A stretch of 64,000 nucleotides of DNA. It comes from Mannheimia bovis (GTDB lineage Bacteria; Pseudomonadota; Gammaproteobacteria; Enterobacterales; Pasteurellaceae). Below are positions 56,881-64,000 of this stretch, piece after piece. The notes beneath the pieces were generated by a model. The model made no database searches. It saw only the letters and a program-made list of their open reading frames with translations, and was not told the DNA's origin. The position numbers and the translations under genes are program-made. Positions within the stretch are counted from its first letter, which is position 1. Each line of letters opens with the position of its first letter. The stretch covers positions 1,938,798 through 2,002,797 of the forward strand of contig NZ_CP061280.1 of NCBI RefSeq assembly GCF_014541205.1, in the 5' to 3' direction.

Positions 56881-58572
56881 CTATTGCCAGAATTTCTTCT
56901 TAGAGGTTTGCCCTATTCCCGGATTAAAACTGTTGGTAGGATCAAGTTGTTTATAGAATTTTCGTAATTCTGGCTTAGCTTCATATAAATGCCCGACATT
57001 ATGCTCTGCCGGATATTGTGCACCTCTTATATCAAGCAATTTTAGCATCTCGTGCTCCAAATTCAGACAATCTACTCCTTTTTTCACAATATAGTCTTGA
57101 TGGAAAACGTGGCACATAAAATGCCCATAATAAAGTTTATGGATAATTTTAGAATCAACTTCCGCTGGAAGTTTCTCAAACCAATCTGCATCATTACGAC
57201 GTAAAGCTACATCTAATGCCACAATATCTTCAACCTCTTTAGAATGGATTGCTCTATAACGTATCGCTGCCGAAGCAACGGCAAAACGGTGTAACATAGC
57301 TGCTTGAGTTTCTACTGCATCGCACTCAAAGTAATTGCCTCTATCTGAGTTTGCAAAGTAATTTTTTAAAAAATCTCGTGCTTCTTGCACACCTTTTCCA
57401 CCCATCTTAATGATAAGATGATGTTCATATTGATCGCGATATTGCCACAATTTCTTTGGTAAATGTTCAGGTAAAATTTTACTAATTGATTGCAATAATT
57501 TATCACTCAAATCTGCAGGTAAAAAACTCATTTTCTTAGCCAAACGATCTACTTTCGCTTTTGCTGAGAAAAGTTTTGGCAACCAATGCGTGCCAAATTT
57601 TTTAATCACCCAGAAGGTGTCTTTTCCATAATTTGCAGCAATATCAAAGGCATCACGATGAATATATTCACCTGAAATAGGCAATGATTCAAATTGCCCT
57701 AACATCGCACGTCGCACATCGTTAAGTACATCGGTTTGATTTGTCCCAAGATAGAACACCACAGTCTCTTTTTCTAATGGGAAAGTATCTAATCTCACTG
57801 CAAAAATAGCGAGTTTCCCTGCTGAACCTGATGCTTCATAATGGCGAGCAGGATCAGCATTAAAACGAGCCGGTGAATCTGCATCAACTTGACGAACGTG
57901 ATGACAATAGCTGTGATCATGACCTCTTCCACACTCATTTTGAATATCTTTTCGTTGATAACGACTTTCTTGTAAATTCGTTAAAATTTCTTCTGGTGTA
58001 TCGCCTAAATCTATCCCCAAATGATTTTTTAACTCTAGCTCACCTTGCTCATTTAATTGTGCATAAAGTGCCATTTCTGTATATGCCGGACCTCGTTGAA
58101 CTAAAGCACCGCCTGAATTATTACATACGCCACCAATAACAGAAGCTCCAATGCAAGATGAGCCGATTACTGAATGCGGTTCACGCCCATATTTTTTAAG
58201 TAAAATTTCCAATTCATTTAACGTTGAACCGGGTAAACAAACCACTTGTTCAGCTTGATTAATCAATTGAATACCGTCAATACGCATTGCATTTATAATA
58301 ACAATATCTCTATCATAATCATTGCCACTTGGTGTTGAACCGCCTGTTAGACCTGTATTTGCAGCTTGATTGATGACAATCACATCTGCCGCTACACAAG
58401 CTTTTACTATATACCAAAACTCCAGTAATGTAGCAGGGCGAACAACAGCTAATGCATTACCTGTGCCAAAACGATAACCGGAACGGTATTCCTCATTTTT
58501 TAATGGATCAGTAATGATGTATTTTTCACCGACAATTCTTGTTAATTCTGAAATTAGTTGCTGAGAGGTCAT
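56881..58572 (-). CDS. dld: Quinone-dependent D-lactate dehydrogenase
   Basis: Peripheral membrane FAD enzyme oxidising D-lactate to pyruvate with quinone as acceptor; 563 residues (E. coli 571). The FAD-linked oxidase domain has VINQAANTGLTGGSTPSG and VIGSSCIGASVIGGVCNNSGG. The membrane-binding and C-terminal cap parts continue with NYFECDAVETQAAMLHRFAVASAA and YPAEHNVGHLYEA. AAGGAGT precedes the ATG. A perfect CRP site in the promoter suggests control by carbon status. Confidence 0.96.
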   Translation of the reverse strand: MTSQQLISELTRIVGEKYIITDPLKNEEYRSGYRFGTGNALAVVRPATLLEFWYIVKACVAADVIVINQAANTGLTGGSTPSGNDYDRDIVIINAMRIDGIQLINQAEQVVCLPGSTLNELEILLKKYGREPHSVIGSSCIGASVIGGVCNNSGGALVQRGPAYTEMALYAQLNEQGELELKNHLGIDLGDTPEEILTNLQESRYQRKDIQNECGRGHDHSYCHHVRQVDADSPARFNADPARHYEASGSAGKLAIFAVRLDTFPLEKETVVFYLGTNQTDVLNDVRRAMLGQFESLPISGEYIHRDAFDIAANYGKDTFWVIKKFGTHWLPKLFSAKAKVDRLAKKMSFLPADLSDKLLQSISKILPEHLPKKLWQYRDQYEHHLIIKMGGKGVQEARDFLKNYFANSDRGNYFECDAVETQAAMLHRFAVASAAIRYRAIHSKEVEDIVALDVALRRNDADWFEKLPAEVDSKIIHKLYYGHFMCHVFHQDYIVKKGVDCLNLEHEMLKLLDIRGAQYPAEHNVGHLYEAKPELRKFYKQLDPTNSFNPGIGQTSKKKFWQ

Positions 58573-58639
58573 TCTGTTACTCCTTTGTAATAAAAATAAA
58601 ACAATTGTAAAAATTTTAACAAAAAAGACCGCTTGTTTT

Positions 58640-58655
58640 TGTGAATTAGCTCACA
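58640..58655. promoter_or_regulatory. CRP site of dld
   Basis: TGTGAATTAGCTCACA, exact TGTGA-N6-TCACA. On the minus strand a -10 TAAAAT lies at 58618-58613, so the start point is near 58606 and the site is centred near -41.5 (class II position). An uptake sequence lies between site and -10. Confidence 0.88.
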
Positions 58656-58690
58656 AATTTGTAAACTTTTAATAAATAATGGATTAACAC

Positions 58691-59392
58691 TTAAATATCT
58701 TGCAAACGTTGTTTTTGTTTACCTTGTTCATCAAAATTATCTGGATTTAACCAAGCCTCAAAGCGTTTCTTAATAGTTTTCCATTCAGAATCTAACATCG
58801 AATACCAAGCGGTATCCCGATTTCTGTGATGATAAACCTGAGCTTGTCGAAAAATCCCTTCAAAGGTAAAGCCTAAACGTTCAGCAGCTCGACGACTTCG
58901 CTCATTTAAACTGTCGCATTTCCATTCATAACGCCGATATTTCAACTCTTCAAATACATAACAGGCTAACAAATATTGAGCTTCCGTAGCAATTCGTGAA
59001 CGTTGTAGCTGTGAAGAATAAATCACAGCTCCTACCTCAATAACTCGGTTTGCAGGATCAATTCGCATTAAACTAAATGTTCCAATTGCTCGCTGGGTTT
59101 GCTTATCCATAATAACCAATAAATAAGGATCGCTTGCTTGTTCTTGCTGCTTTAAAAATTCAGAGAATGTATTTTTATCCCCAAAAGGTCCAAAAAAAGC
59201 AGGTAAATATGTCCAATTCTTAAGTTCTGAATCTGTACCGTAAACACGCCATAAATCATCAAAATGGCGAGAGCTATTCAACCTTTCTAAATAGCAATAC
59301 TTCCCTTCTACATATTGTAGTGATGGCACTTCGCCAGCTGAAAAATGACTAACTTCTTCGCCAATTAGTTGATTAAATTGATTTTTTCTCAT
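58691..59392 (-). CDS. GNAT family N-acetyltransferase (RimJ/RimL-like)
   Basis: Acetyltransferase of 233 residues. The GNAT fold is visible in VIEVGAVIYSSQLQRSRIATEAQYLLACYVFEEL (acetyl-CoA binding motif A region) and WKCDSLNERSRRAAERLGFTFEGIFRQ (motif B), similar to proteins acetylating amino groups. A 50-residue N-terminal extension precedes the domain. Substrate unknown. GAGG lies before the ATG. It follows the TfoX-N gene by 28 bases on the same strand. Confidence 0.88.
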   Translation of the reverse strand: MRKNQFNQLIGEEVSHFSAGEVPSLQYVEGKYCYLERLNSSRHFDDLWRVYGTDSELKNWTYLPAFFGPFGDKNTFSEFLKQQEQASDPYLLVIMDKQTQRAIGTFSLMRIDPANRVIEVGAVIYSSQLQRSRIATEAQYLLACYVFEELKYRRYEWKCDSLNERSRRAAERLGFTFEGIFRQAQVYHHRNRDTAWYSMLDSEWKTIKKRFEAWLNPDNFDEQGKQKQRLQDI

Positions 59393-59420
59393 TGTTGCCT
59401 CTTGTAAAAAATAACGAAAA

Positions 59421-59738
59421 TCAGGCCGCTTGCAAGCCGAGCCTAATCCATTTTATCAGCTCATCAGATTCTTCGATCGCTAACTCAGGTATAGACCAAT
59501 AGTGCATTTTTTGCACTTTCCCTTTTGCAAAATAGCTAAATTGCTCTGCATTTTCTGCCAAGAAAAGGGGTAAAGTTTCTATTTTGGTTTTTACAAAAAT
59601 ACGATAATCTTTGCTGATAATTGCCACAATTTTATCGTTATAAAACAAGCAATATGTACCAAACATTTTTTTCGCTCGCAAACCTGAAATGGACGAGAGT
59701 TGATCTAACAAAAAATGAACAAATTCCGTATCAGCCAT
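59421..59738 (-). CDS. TfoX N-terminal domain protein
   Basis: Protein of 105 residues consisting of the TfoX N-terminal domain only: GLRAKKMFGTYCLFYNDKIVAIISKDYRIFVKT is the diagnostic stretch. Full TfoX/Sxy, the competence activator, also has a C-terminal domain, absent here, so this is not the competence regulator itself. GGAG precedes the ATG. Function unknown. Confidence 0.82.
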   Translation of the reverse strand: MADTEFVHFLLDQLSSISGLRAKKMFGTYCLFYNDKIVAIISKDYRIFVKTKIETLPLFLAENAEQFSYFAKGKVQKMHYWSIPELAIEESDELIKWIRLGLQAA

Positions 59739-59795
59739 AGTTGCTCCTATGAAGATAAATTCAGGTTATAATACACAAATTACAGGGGGAATGAT

Positions 59796-60638
59796 ATGAA
59801 AGTCGGATTAGTGCTTGAAGGTGGCGGTTTGCGGGGAATTTTTACCGCAGGCGTATTAGATGTATTTTTAGATGAAAATATTCATATAGACGGTGCAATC
59901 GGGGTTTCTGCCGGAGCACTGTTCGGTGTGAATTTTCCGTCTAAACAAAAAGGCAGAGCATTACGATATAACAAAAAATATGCTAAAGATAAGCTTTATA
60001 TGGGGATTCACAGCTTACTCACTACAGGTAATATTGTGAATCGTGATTTTGCCTATTATGAACTACCAACTACACTTGACCCATTCGATCAAAAAGCCTT
60101 TGAACAATCCGGAATGGATTTTTGGGTAACGGTAACCAATGTGGAAACAGGCGAGCCTGAATATATTAAAATCACCAATGCTTTTGAGCAGATGGAGGCT
60201 TTTCGAGCCACTTCTTCAATGCCGATTGTTTCAAAAATTGTGGAAATTGAGGGAAAAAAATATTTAGACGGCGGCGTTTCAGATAGCATTCCGGTGCAGA
60301 AATTTATTGAGATGGGCTACGATAAAATTATCGTTATTCTTACTCGTCCGCTGGAATACCGCAAGCAACCAAGCTCAATGTGGCTTTTCAAACTTTTCTA
60401 TAGAAAATACCCAAAATTAATCGAACGTTGGGCAAATCGCTATGCAGAATACAATCAAGCGGTTGAGCAGGTTATTGAACTTAATGAAAAGCAACAAATT
60501 TTCGTTATTCGCCCAAGTAAGACGCTTAAAATAGGTCGCTTAGAAAAAGATGTGAATAAAATACAAGCAATGTACGATTTGGGTGTGGAAGATGCAAAAA
60601 ATGCGTTAGTCAGGTTAAAGTCTTATTTAGCAAAATAA
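59796..60638 (+). CDS. Patatin-like phospholipase (YjjU/RssA-like)
   Basis: Cytoplasmic patatin-fold hydrolase of 280 residues. The oxyanion loop GGGLRG, nucleophile elbow GVSAG (Ser39) and the catalytic Asp in YLDGGVSDSIP form the Ser-Asp dyad. The family includes YjjU and RssA of E. coli, of uncertain substrate. GGGGG lies before the ATG. Confidence 0.9.
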   Translation: MKVGLVLEGGGLRGIFTAGVLDVFLDENIHIDGAIGVSAGALFGVNFPSKQKGRALRYNKKYAKDKLYMGIHSLLTTGNIVNRDFAYYELPTTLDPFDQKAFEQSGMDFWVTVTNVETGEPEYIKITNAFEQMEAFRATSSMPIVSKIVEIEGKKYLDGGVSDSIPVQKFIEMGYDKIIVILTRPLEYRKQPSSMWLFKLFYRKYPKLIERWANRYAEYNQAVEQVIELNEKQQIFVIRPSKTLKIGRLEKDVNKIQAMYDLGVEDAKNALVRLKSYLAK

Positions 60639-60678
60639 CCAAATTCTATTTGCCTAAAACGTTCAAAAAATATATTAT

Positions 60679-60702
60679 AGACGTCTAGATGGAAATACTT
60701 CC
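60679..60702. promoter_or_regulatory. Tandem Met boxes (MetJ operator) upstream of metK
   Basis: Three 8-base units in tandem: AGACGTCT (perfect consensus), AGATGGAA and ATACTTCC (partial). Tandem Met boxes are how MetJ binds with SAM. They lie about 165 bases before the metK start. Confidence 0.75.
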
Positions 60703-60739
60703 AAACAAAATTTCAACAAGAGGTTCGTATTTGTAAATT

Positions 60740-60824
60740 TTTTACAACAAACGCTTGCGTTTGAACGTTGGCTTTGCCAACGGCTCCGAAGGAGCGAGCG
60801 TAGCGAGTAAAAAAGACCGCTTGT
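60740..60824 (+). repeat. Dispersed 85-bp repeat, copy 1
   Basis: Contains AACGCTTGCGTT, then two consecutive hairpins CGTTGGC-TTT-GCCAACG (60766-60782) and GCTCC-GAA-GGAGC (60783-60795), GAGCGTAGCGAG, and an uptake sequence GACCGCTTGT at the end. It lies between the Met boxes and metK. A diverged copy is at 52886-52969. Confidence 0.8.
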
Positions 60825-60864
60825 TATTATTTATTATCCGATATTTAAGATAGAGAGGAATACA

Positions 60865-62016
60865 ATGGCAATTAATTTATTTACTTCTGAGTCCGTTTCA
60901 GAAGGGCATCCGGATAAAATCGCAGACCAAATTTCAGATGCGGTATTAGATGAAATCTTAAAACAAGACCCGAAAGCACGTGTGGCGTGTGAAACTTACG
61001 TTAAAACAGGTATGGCATTAGTAGGCGGTGAAATTACCACTTCTGCGTGGGTTGATATTGAAAACTTAACCCGCCAAGTGATTTGCGATATTGGCTATAC
61101 CCACTCTGATATGGGGTTTGATGCTCACTCTTGTGCGGTATTAAATGCTATCGGAAAACAATCACCGGATATCAATCAAGGCGTAGATAGAGCTGATCCG
61201 TTAGAGCAAGGTGCAGGCGACCAAGGGATTATGTTTGGCTACGCAACCAACGAAACCGAAGTGTTAATGCCGGCTCCGATTACTTACGCTCATCGCTTAA
61301 TGGAACAACAAGCGAAAGTACGCAAATCAGGTAAATTAGATTGGTTACGTCCTGATGCAAAAAGCCAATTAACCTTCGCTTACGAAAACAACAAAATCGT
61401 GGGCATTGATGCTGTAGTGCTTTCTACCCAACACGCTGAGCATATTTCACAAAAAGATTTGATTGAAGGTGTGATGGAAGAAATTATCAAGCCGGTATTA
61501 CCAAGCGAATGGCTAAGCCAAAATACCAAATATTTCATTAACCCGACAGGTCGCTTTGTAATTGGTGGTCCAATGGGCGATTGTGGTTTAACCGGTCGTA
61601 AAATTATTGTTGATACTTACGGTGGTGCAGCTCGTCACGGCGGTGGTGCTTTCTCAGGTAAAGACCCATCAAAAGTGGATCGTTCCGCAGCTTATGCCGC
61701 TCGTTATGTAGCGAAAAACATTGTCGCCGCTGGTTTAGCTGATCGTTGTGAAATCCAACTTTCTTATGCAATCGGTGTGGCAGACCCAACCTCAATTATG
61801 GTAGAAACTTTCGGCACAGGTAAAGTAAGTAACGAAACTTTAGTTAAATTAATCTACCAAAACTTTGACTTACGCCCTTACGGTTTAATCAAGATGTTAG
61901 ATTTAATTAAGCCGATCTATCGTGAAACCGCTGCTTACGGTCATTTCGGTCGTGAACACTTCCCTTGGGAACAAACAGATAAGGCAGAAGCATTAAGAGC
62001 TGGAGCAGGTTTATAA
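60865..62016 (+). CDS. metK: S-adenosylmethionine synthetase
   Basis: Makes SAM from methionine and ATP; 383 residues, like E. coli. Motifs are [34 protein letters not shown] (signature 1) and [22 protein letters not shown] (signature 2 with P loop). AGAGGA precedes the ATG. A strong terminator follows. Confidence 0.99.
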   Translation: MAINLFTSESVSEGHPDKIADQISDAVLDEILKQDPKARVACETYVKTGMALVGGEITTSAWVDIENLTRQVICDIGYTHSDMGFDAHSCAVLNAIGKQSPDINQGVDRADPLEQGAGDQGIMFGYATNETEVLMPAPITYAHRLMEQQAKVRKSGKLDWLRPDAKSQLTFAYENNKIVGIDAVVLSTQHAEHISQKDLIEGVMEEIIKPVLPSEWLSQNTKYFINPTGRFVIGGPMGDCGLTGRKIIVDTYGGAARHGGGAFSGKDPSKVDRSAAYAARYVAKNIVAAGLADRCEIQLSYAIGVADPTSIMVETFGTGKVSNETLVKLIYQNFDLRPYGLIKMLDLIKPIYRETAAYGHFGREHFPWEQTDKAEALRAGAGL

Positions 62017-62019
62017 TAA

Positions 62020-62057
62020 AAAGCCCTAAGTTTTTATAAAACTTAGGGCTTAATTTT
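62020..62057. terminator. Rho-independent terminator after metK
   Basis: AAGCCCTAAGTTTT (62021-62034) / AAAACTTAGGGCTT (62038-62051), a 14-pair stem with a three-base loop, followed by AATTTTT. Confidence 0.92.
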
Positions 62058-62096
62058 TACTTAACAAGCGGCTAATTTTAGCATTTATTTTGCAAA

Positions 62097-63131
62097 TTAG
62101 TTGATTTCAACCTGTTCGCTACCATTGCCTAAATCTTCGATTTTACCGATGATCCACGCATTTTCGCCGTTCTCTTTTAATACAGCTAAGGCTTTTTCTA
62201 CATCAGCAGCAGGTAGTGCAATCACCATACCCACGCCGCAGTTGAAGGTGCGATACATTTCATAGCGGCTGATGTTACCTTTTTCTTGTAACCATTTGAA
62301 GGCTGCAGGCCATTGCCAACTTGATTCGTCAATCACTGCTTTGGCAGATTCAGGTAATACACGCGGAATATTTTCCCAGAAACCACCACCGGTTAAGTGA
62401 GCGATAGCGTGAACATCTACTTCTTCCACTAATTTTAAAATCGATTTTACATAAATTTTGGTTGGTGCAAGTAAATGTTCGCTTAATAATTTACCGTCTA
62501 ACACATCTTTCGCGGGATTAGCACCGCTAACCTCAATAACTTTACGGATCAATGAATAGCCGTTTGAATGTGGACCACTTGAGCCTAATGCGATTAATAC
62601 ATCGCCAGTTTTCACTGCTGAGCCGTCAATGATTTTTGATTTTTCTACCACACCGACACAGAAACCGGCTAGGTCGTAGTCGCCCTCGTGGTACATTCCC
62701 GGCATTTCCGCTGTTTCACCACCTACTAATGCACAACCTGAAATTTCACAGCCGTCTGCAATGCCTTTAACCACTGCTGCTGCAACATCAACATCTAATT
62801 TACCGGTAGCGTAGTAGTCTAAGAAGAATAGCGGTTCTGCACCTTGAACAACTAAGTCGTTCACACACATTGCCACTAAATCTTGACCGATAGTATCGTG
62901 TTTGTTGAGGTCAATGGCTAAACGTAATTTTGTGCCCACTCCGTCTGTGCCTGATACTAAAATCGGCTCTTTATATTTAGTTGGCAAAGCACATAAAGCA
63001 CCAAAACCACCTAAACCACCTAACACTTCCGGGCGGCGGGTACGTTTCACATCGCCTTTAATACGTTCTACTAATTCATTACCTGCGTGAATATCAACGC
63101 CTGCATCTTTGTAACTAAGTTGTGTGCTCAC
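62097..63131 (-). CDS. purM: Phosphoribosylformylglycinamidine cyclo-ligase
   Basis: AIR synthetase of purine synthesis, 344 residues. Begins with GTG at 63131 (GAGG upstream). Motifs are [61 protein letters not shown] and [11 protein letters not shown]. purN does not follow; the gene converges on metK. A PurR box overlaps its promoter. Confidence 0.98.
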   Translation of the reverse strand: MSTQLSYKDAGVDIHAGNELVERIKGDVKRTRRPEVLGGLGGFGALCALPTKYKEPILVSGTDGVGTKLRLAIDLNKHDTIGQDLVAMCVNDLVVQGAEPLFFLDYYATGKLDVDVAAAVVKGIADGCEISGCALVGGETAEMPGMYHEGDYDLAGFCVGVVEKSKIIDGSAVKTGDVLIALGSSGPHSNGYSLIRKVIEVSGANPAKDVLDGKLLSEHLLAPTKIYVKSILKLVEEVDVHAIAHLTGGGFWENIPRVLPESAKAVIDESSWQWPAAFKWLQEKGNISRYEMYRTFNCGVGMVIALPAADVEKALAVLKENGENAWIIGKIEDLGNGSEQVEIN

Positions 63132-63170
63132 TTTAACCTCAACAGTAACATATGAATAAAAAACGGCGAT

Positions 63171-63195
63171 ATTATACCACCAAGCAAACGTTTGC
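63171..63195 (-). promoter_or_regulatory. purM promoter with PurR operator
   Basis: TATAAT at 63176-63171 (minus strand), and GCAAACGTTTGC at 63184-63195 in the spacer region. Binding of PurR there would block RNA polymerase. Confidence 0.88.
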
Positions 63196-63238
63196 GGTAT
63201 GATAATTTTGAAAGAAACGACTAAATTTTCTTAAAAAG

Positions 63239-63275
63239 AAAACCCTGTTTTGGCATTAACACGAAAACAGGGTTT
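63239..63275 (-). terminator. Terminator after uppP
   Basis: AAACCCTGTTTT / AAAACAGGGTTT stem with a 12-base loop; on the minus strand it ends in TTTTC TTTTT, fitting the end of uppP. Confidence 0.8.
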
Positions 63276-63297
63276 CAAATTAATATTAATATAAAAT

Positions 63298-64000
63298 TTA
63301 ATGAATAAATACAAAATAAACGACCGCAGCGACAACAAAACGGTAGATTGCAAACGGAATAAATGAGATTTTTTTAATCAAGTTTAGGAAGGTTTTAATC
63401 GCAATTAATGCCACAACAAACGCAGTTACAAAACCCACCGCAAATAACGGTAAATCATTTACGGTCAAGAAATCCATACTCTTATACAGATCTAAAACAG
63501 TCGCACCCATCATCATTGGTACGGCTAAAATAAATGAAAATTCTGCCGCCGCTTGACGACCAACGCCCATTAATAAACCGCCTGAAATCGTTGCCCCTGA
63601 GCGAGAAAAGCCCGGATATAATGCACAGCATTGGAATAAACCAATCACAAAAGCCTGTTTATAGCTCATTTTATCAACGGTTTCAGCCGTAACCGTTGGG
63701 CGGAATTTTTCAGCAATAATCAATAAAATACCGCCAACAATTAACGCATACATTACATTTTGCGGATTAAACAGTGATTTAATATCTTTGTGGAAAATTA
63801 GACCTAAGGCTACCGCAGGAATCATTCCGAGTAAAATATGAATTAAACTTAAGCGTGGTTGGCTAAAATCAGGCTTTTGACCGAAATGAATGCCGATTAA
63901 GCCGAATAATTTACGCCAGAACATAACTACAACCGCTAAAATTGAGCCGAGCTGAATCACTACCTCAAAAGAAGCTGCTTTTTCGCCTTCAAAGCCTAAT
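63298..64000 (-). CDS. uppP: Undecaprenyl-diphosphatase UppP/BacA (N-terminus cut by window edge)
   Basis: Membrane phosphatase recycling undecaprenyl pyrophosphate to the carrier used for peptidoglycan; gives bacitracin resistance when overproduced. In the window are 234 codons from the right edge, beginning [25 protein letters not shown], to the stop at 63298. The second active-site motif [13 protein letters not shown] is present; the first (E-rich, with SSTGH) lies beyond the edge along with roughly 30-35 residues. Seven or so helices are visible. An internal GTG at 63960 is not the start. Confidence 0.95.
   Translation of the reverse strand, partial: LGFEGEKAASFEVVIQLGSILAVVVMFWRKLFGLIGIHFGQKPDFSQPRLSLIHILLGMIPAVALGLIFHKDIKSLFNPQNVMYALIVGGILLIIAEKFRPTVTAETVDKMSYKQAFVIGLFQCCALYPGFSRSGATISGGLLMGVGRQAAAEFSFILAVPMMMGATVLDLYKSMDFLTVNDLPLFAVGFVTAFVVALIAIKTFLNLIKKISFIPFAIYRFVVAAVVYFVFIH

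Noticed and set aside
59421-59738. TfoX-N protein as the competence regulator Sxy
   Set aside because: It lacks the C-terminal domain needed for Sxy function.

Overview
This window is chromosomal DNA from a member of the Pasteurellaceae. Short repeats of the form ACAAGCGGT / ACCGCTTGT (often followed by A/T-rich sequence with TTGCAAAAAATTT) occur all through it. This is the Apl-type DNA uptake signal of the Actinobacillus pleuropneumoniae / Mannheimia branch, so a Mannheimia- or Actinobacillus-like organism is the best guess. Base composition is AT-rich and even. I see no prophage, insertion sequence, integron, CRISPR array or rRNA operon; almost everything is core genome in tight operons.

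Layout. 1-3010 (minus): secA, cut by the left edge, behind a short secM arrest-peptide gene. 3129-8175: a DciA-like gene, two lipoproteins, tRNA-Ser(GGA), bolA, then rsmE-yqgE-ruvX-AI-2E family transporter. 8258-12915: tandem glycine riboswitch and AGCS symporter, secreted nuclease, cysteine desulfurase, pfkA. 12982-19230: YwiC-like gene, entericidin, rluD/bamD (divergent), tsaD, cyaY, recQ. 19388-20785: infC (ATT start)-rpmI-rplT with a structured leader. 20919-28176: purT, satP, plsB/lexA (divergent), mutH, ygdQ-like. 28268-32458: nagZ-rlmC, eno, small conserved gene. 32510-37753 (minus): class 1-type dihydroorotate dehydrogenase, uraA with an elaborate leader, ubiH-nudJ-selD, where selD is a selenoprotein gene with an in-frame TGA. 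37906-41170: prfB with its programmed +1 frameshift, AEC transporter, phosphoesterase. 41438-46334: galTKM under a perfect CRP box, then a large surface lipoprotein joining a CAP/SCP domain to a TbpB-like barrel. 46394-50300: ytfJ, yajC-secD-secF. 50433-55490: purine permease, azlCD, orphan binding protein, ndh. 55591-60638: sprT-rna, dld, GNAT, TfoX-N, patatin. 60865-64000: metK, purM, uppP (cut by the right edge).

Regulation is unusually readable. PurR boxes precede purT, purM and the purine permease. LexA boxes precede lexA, Met boxes precede metK, and class II CRP sites precede galT and dld. RNA-level control is visible at secM-secA, the glycine riboswitch gene, infC, rpmI, prfB and selD, and is suspected at uraA. 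The most novel-looking items are the CAP/TbpB-barrel lipoprotein with its in-frame 30-bp repeats, the divergent SecM stall sequence with a hairpin covering the secA ribosome site, the uraA leader, and an 85-bp dispersed repeat in two diverged copies.
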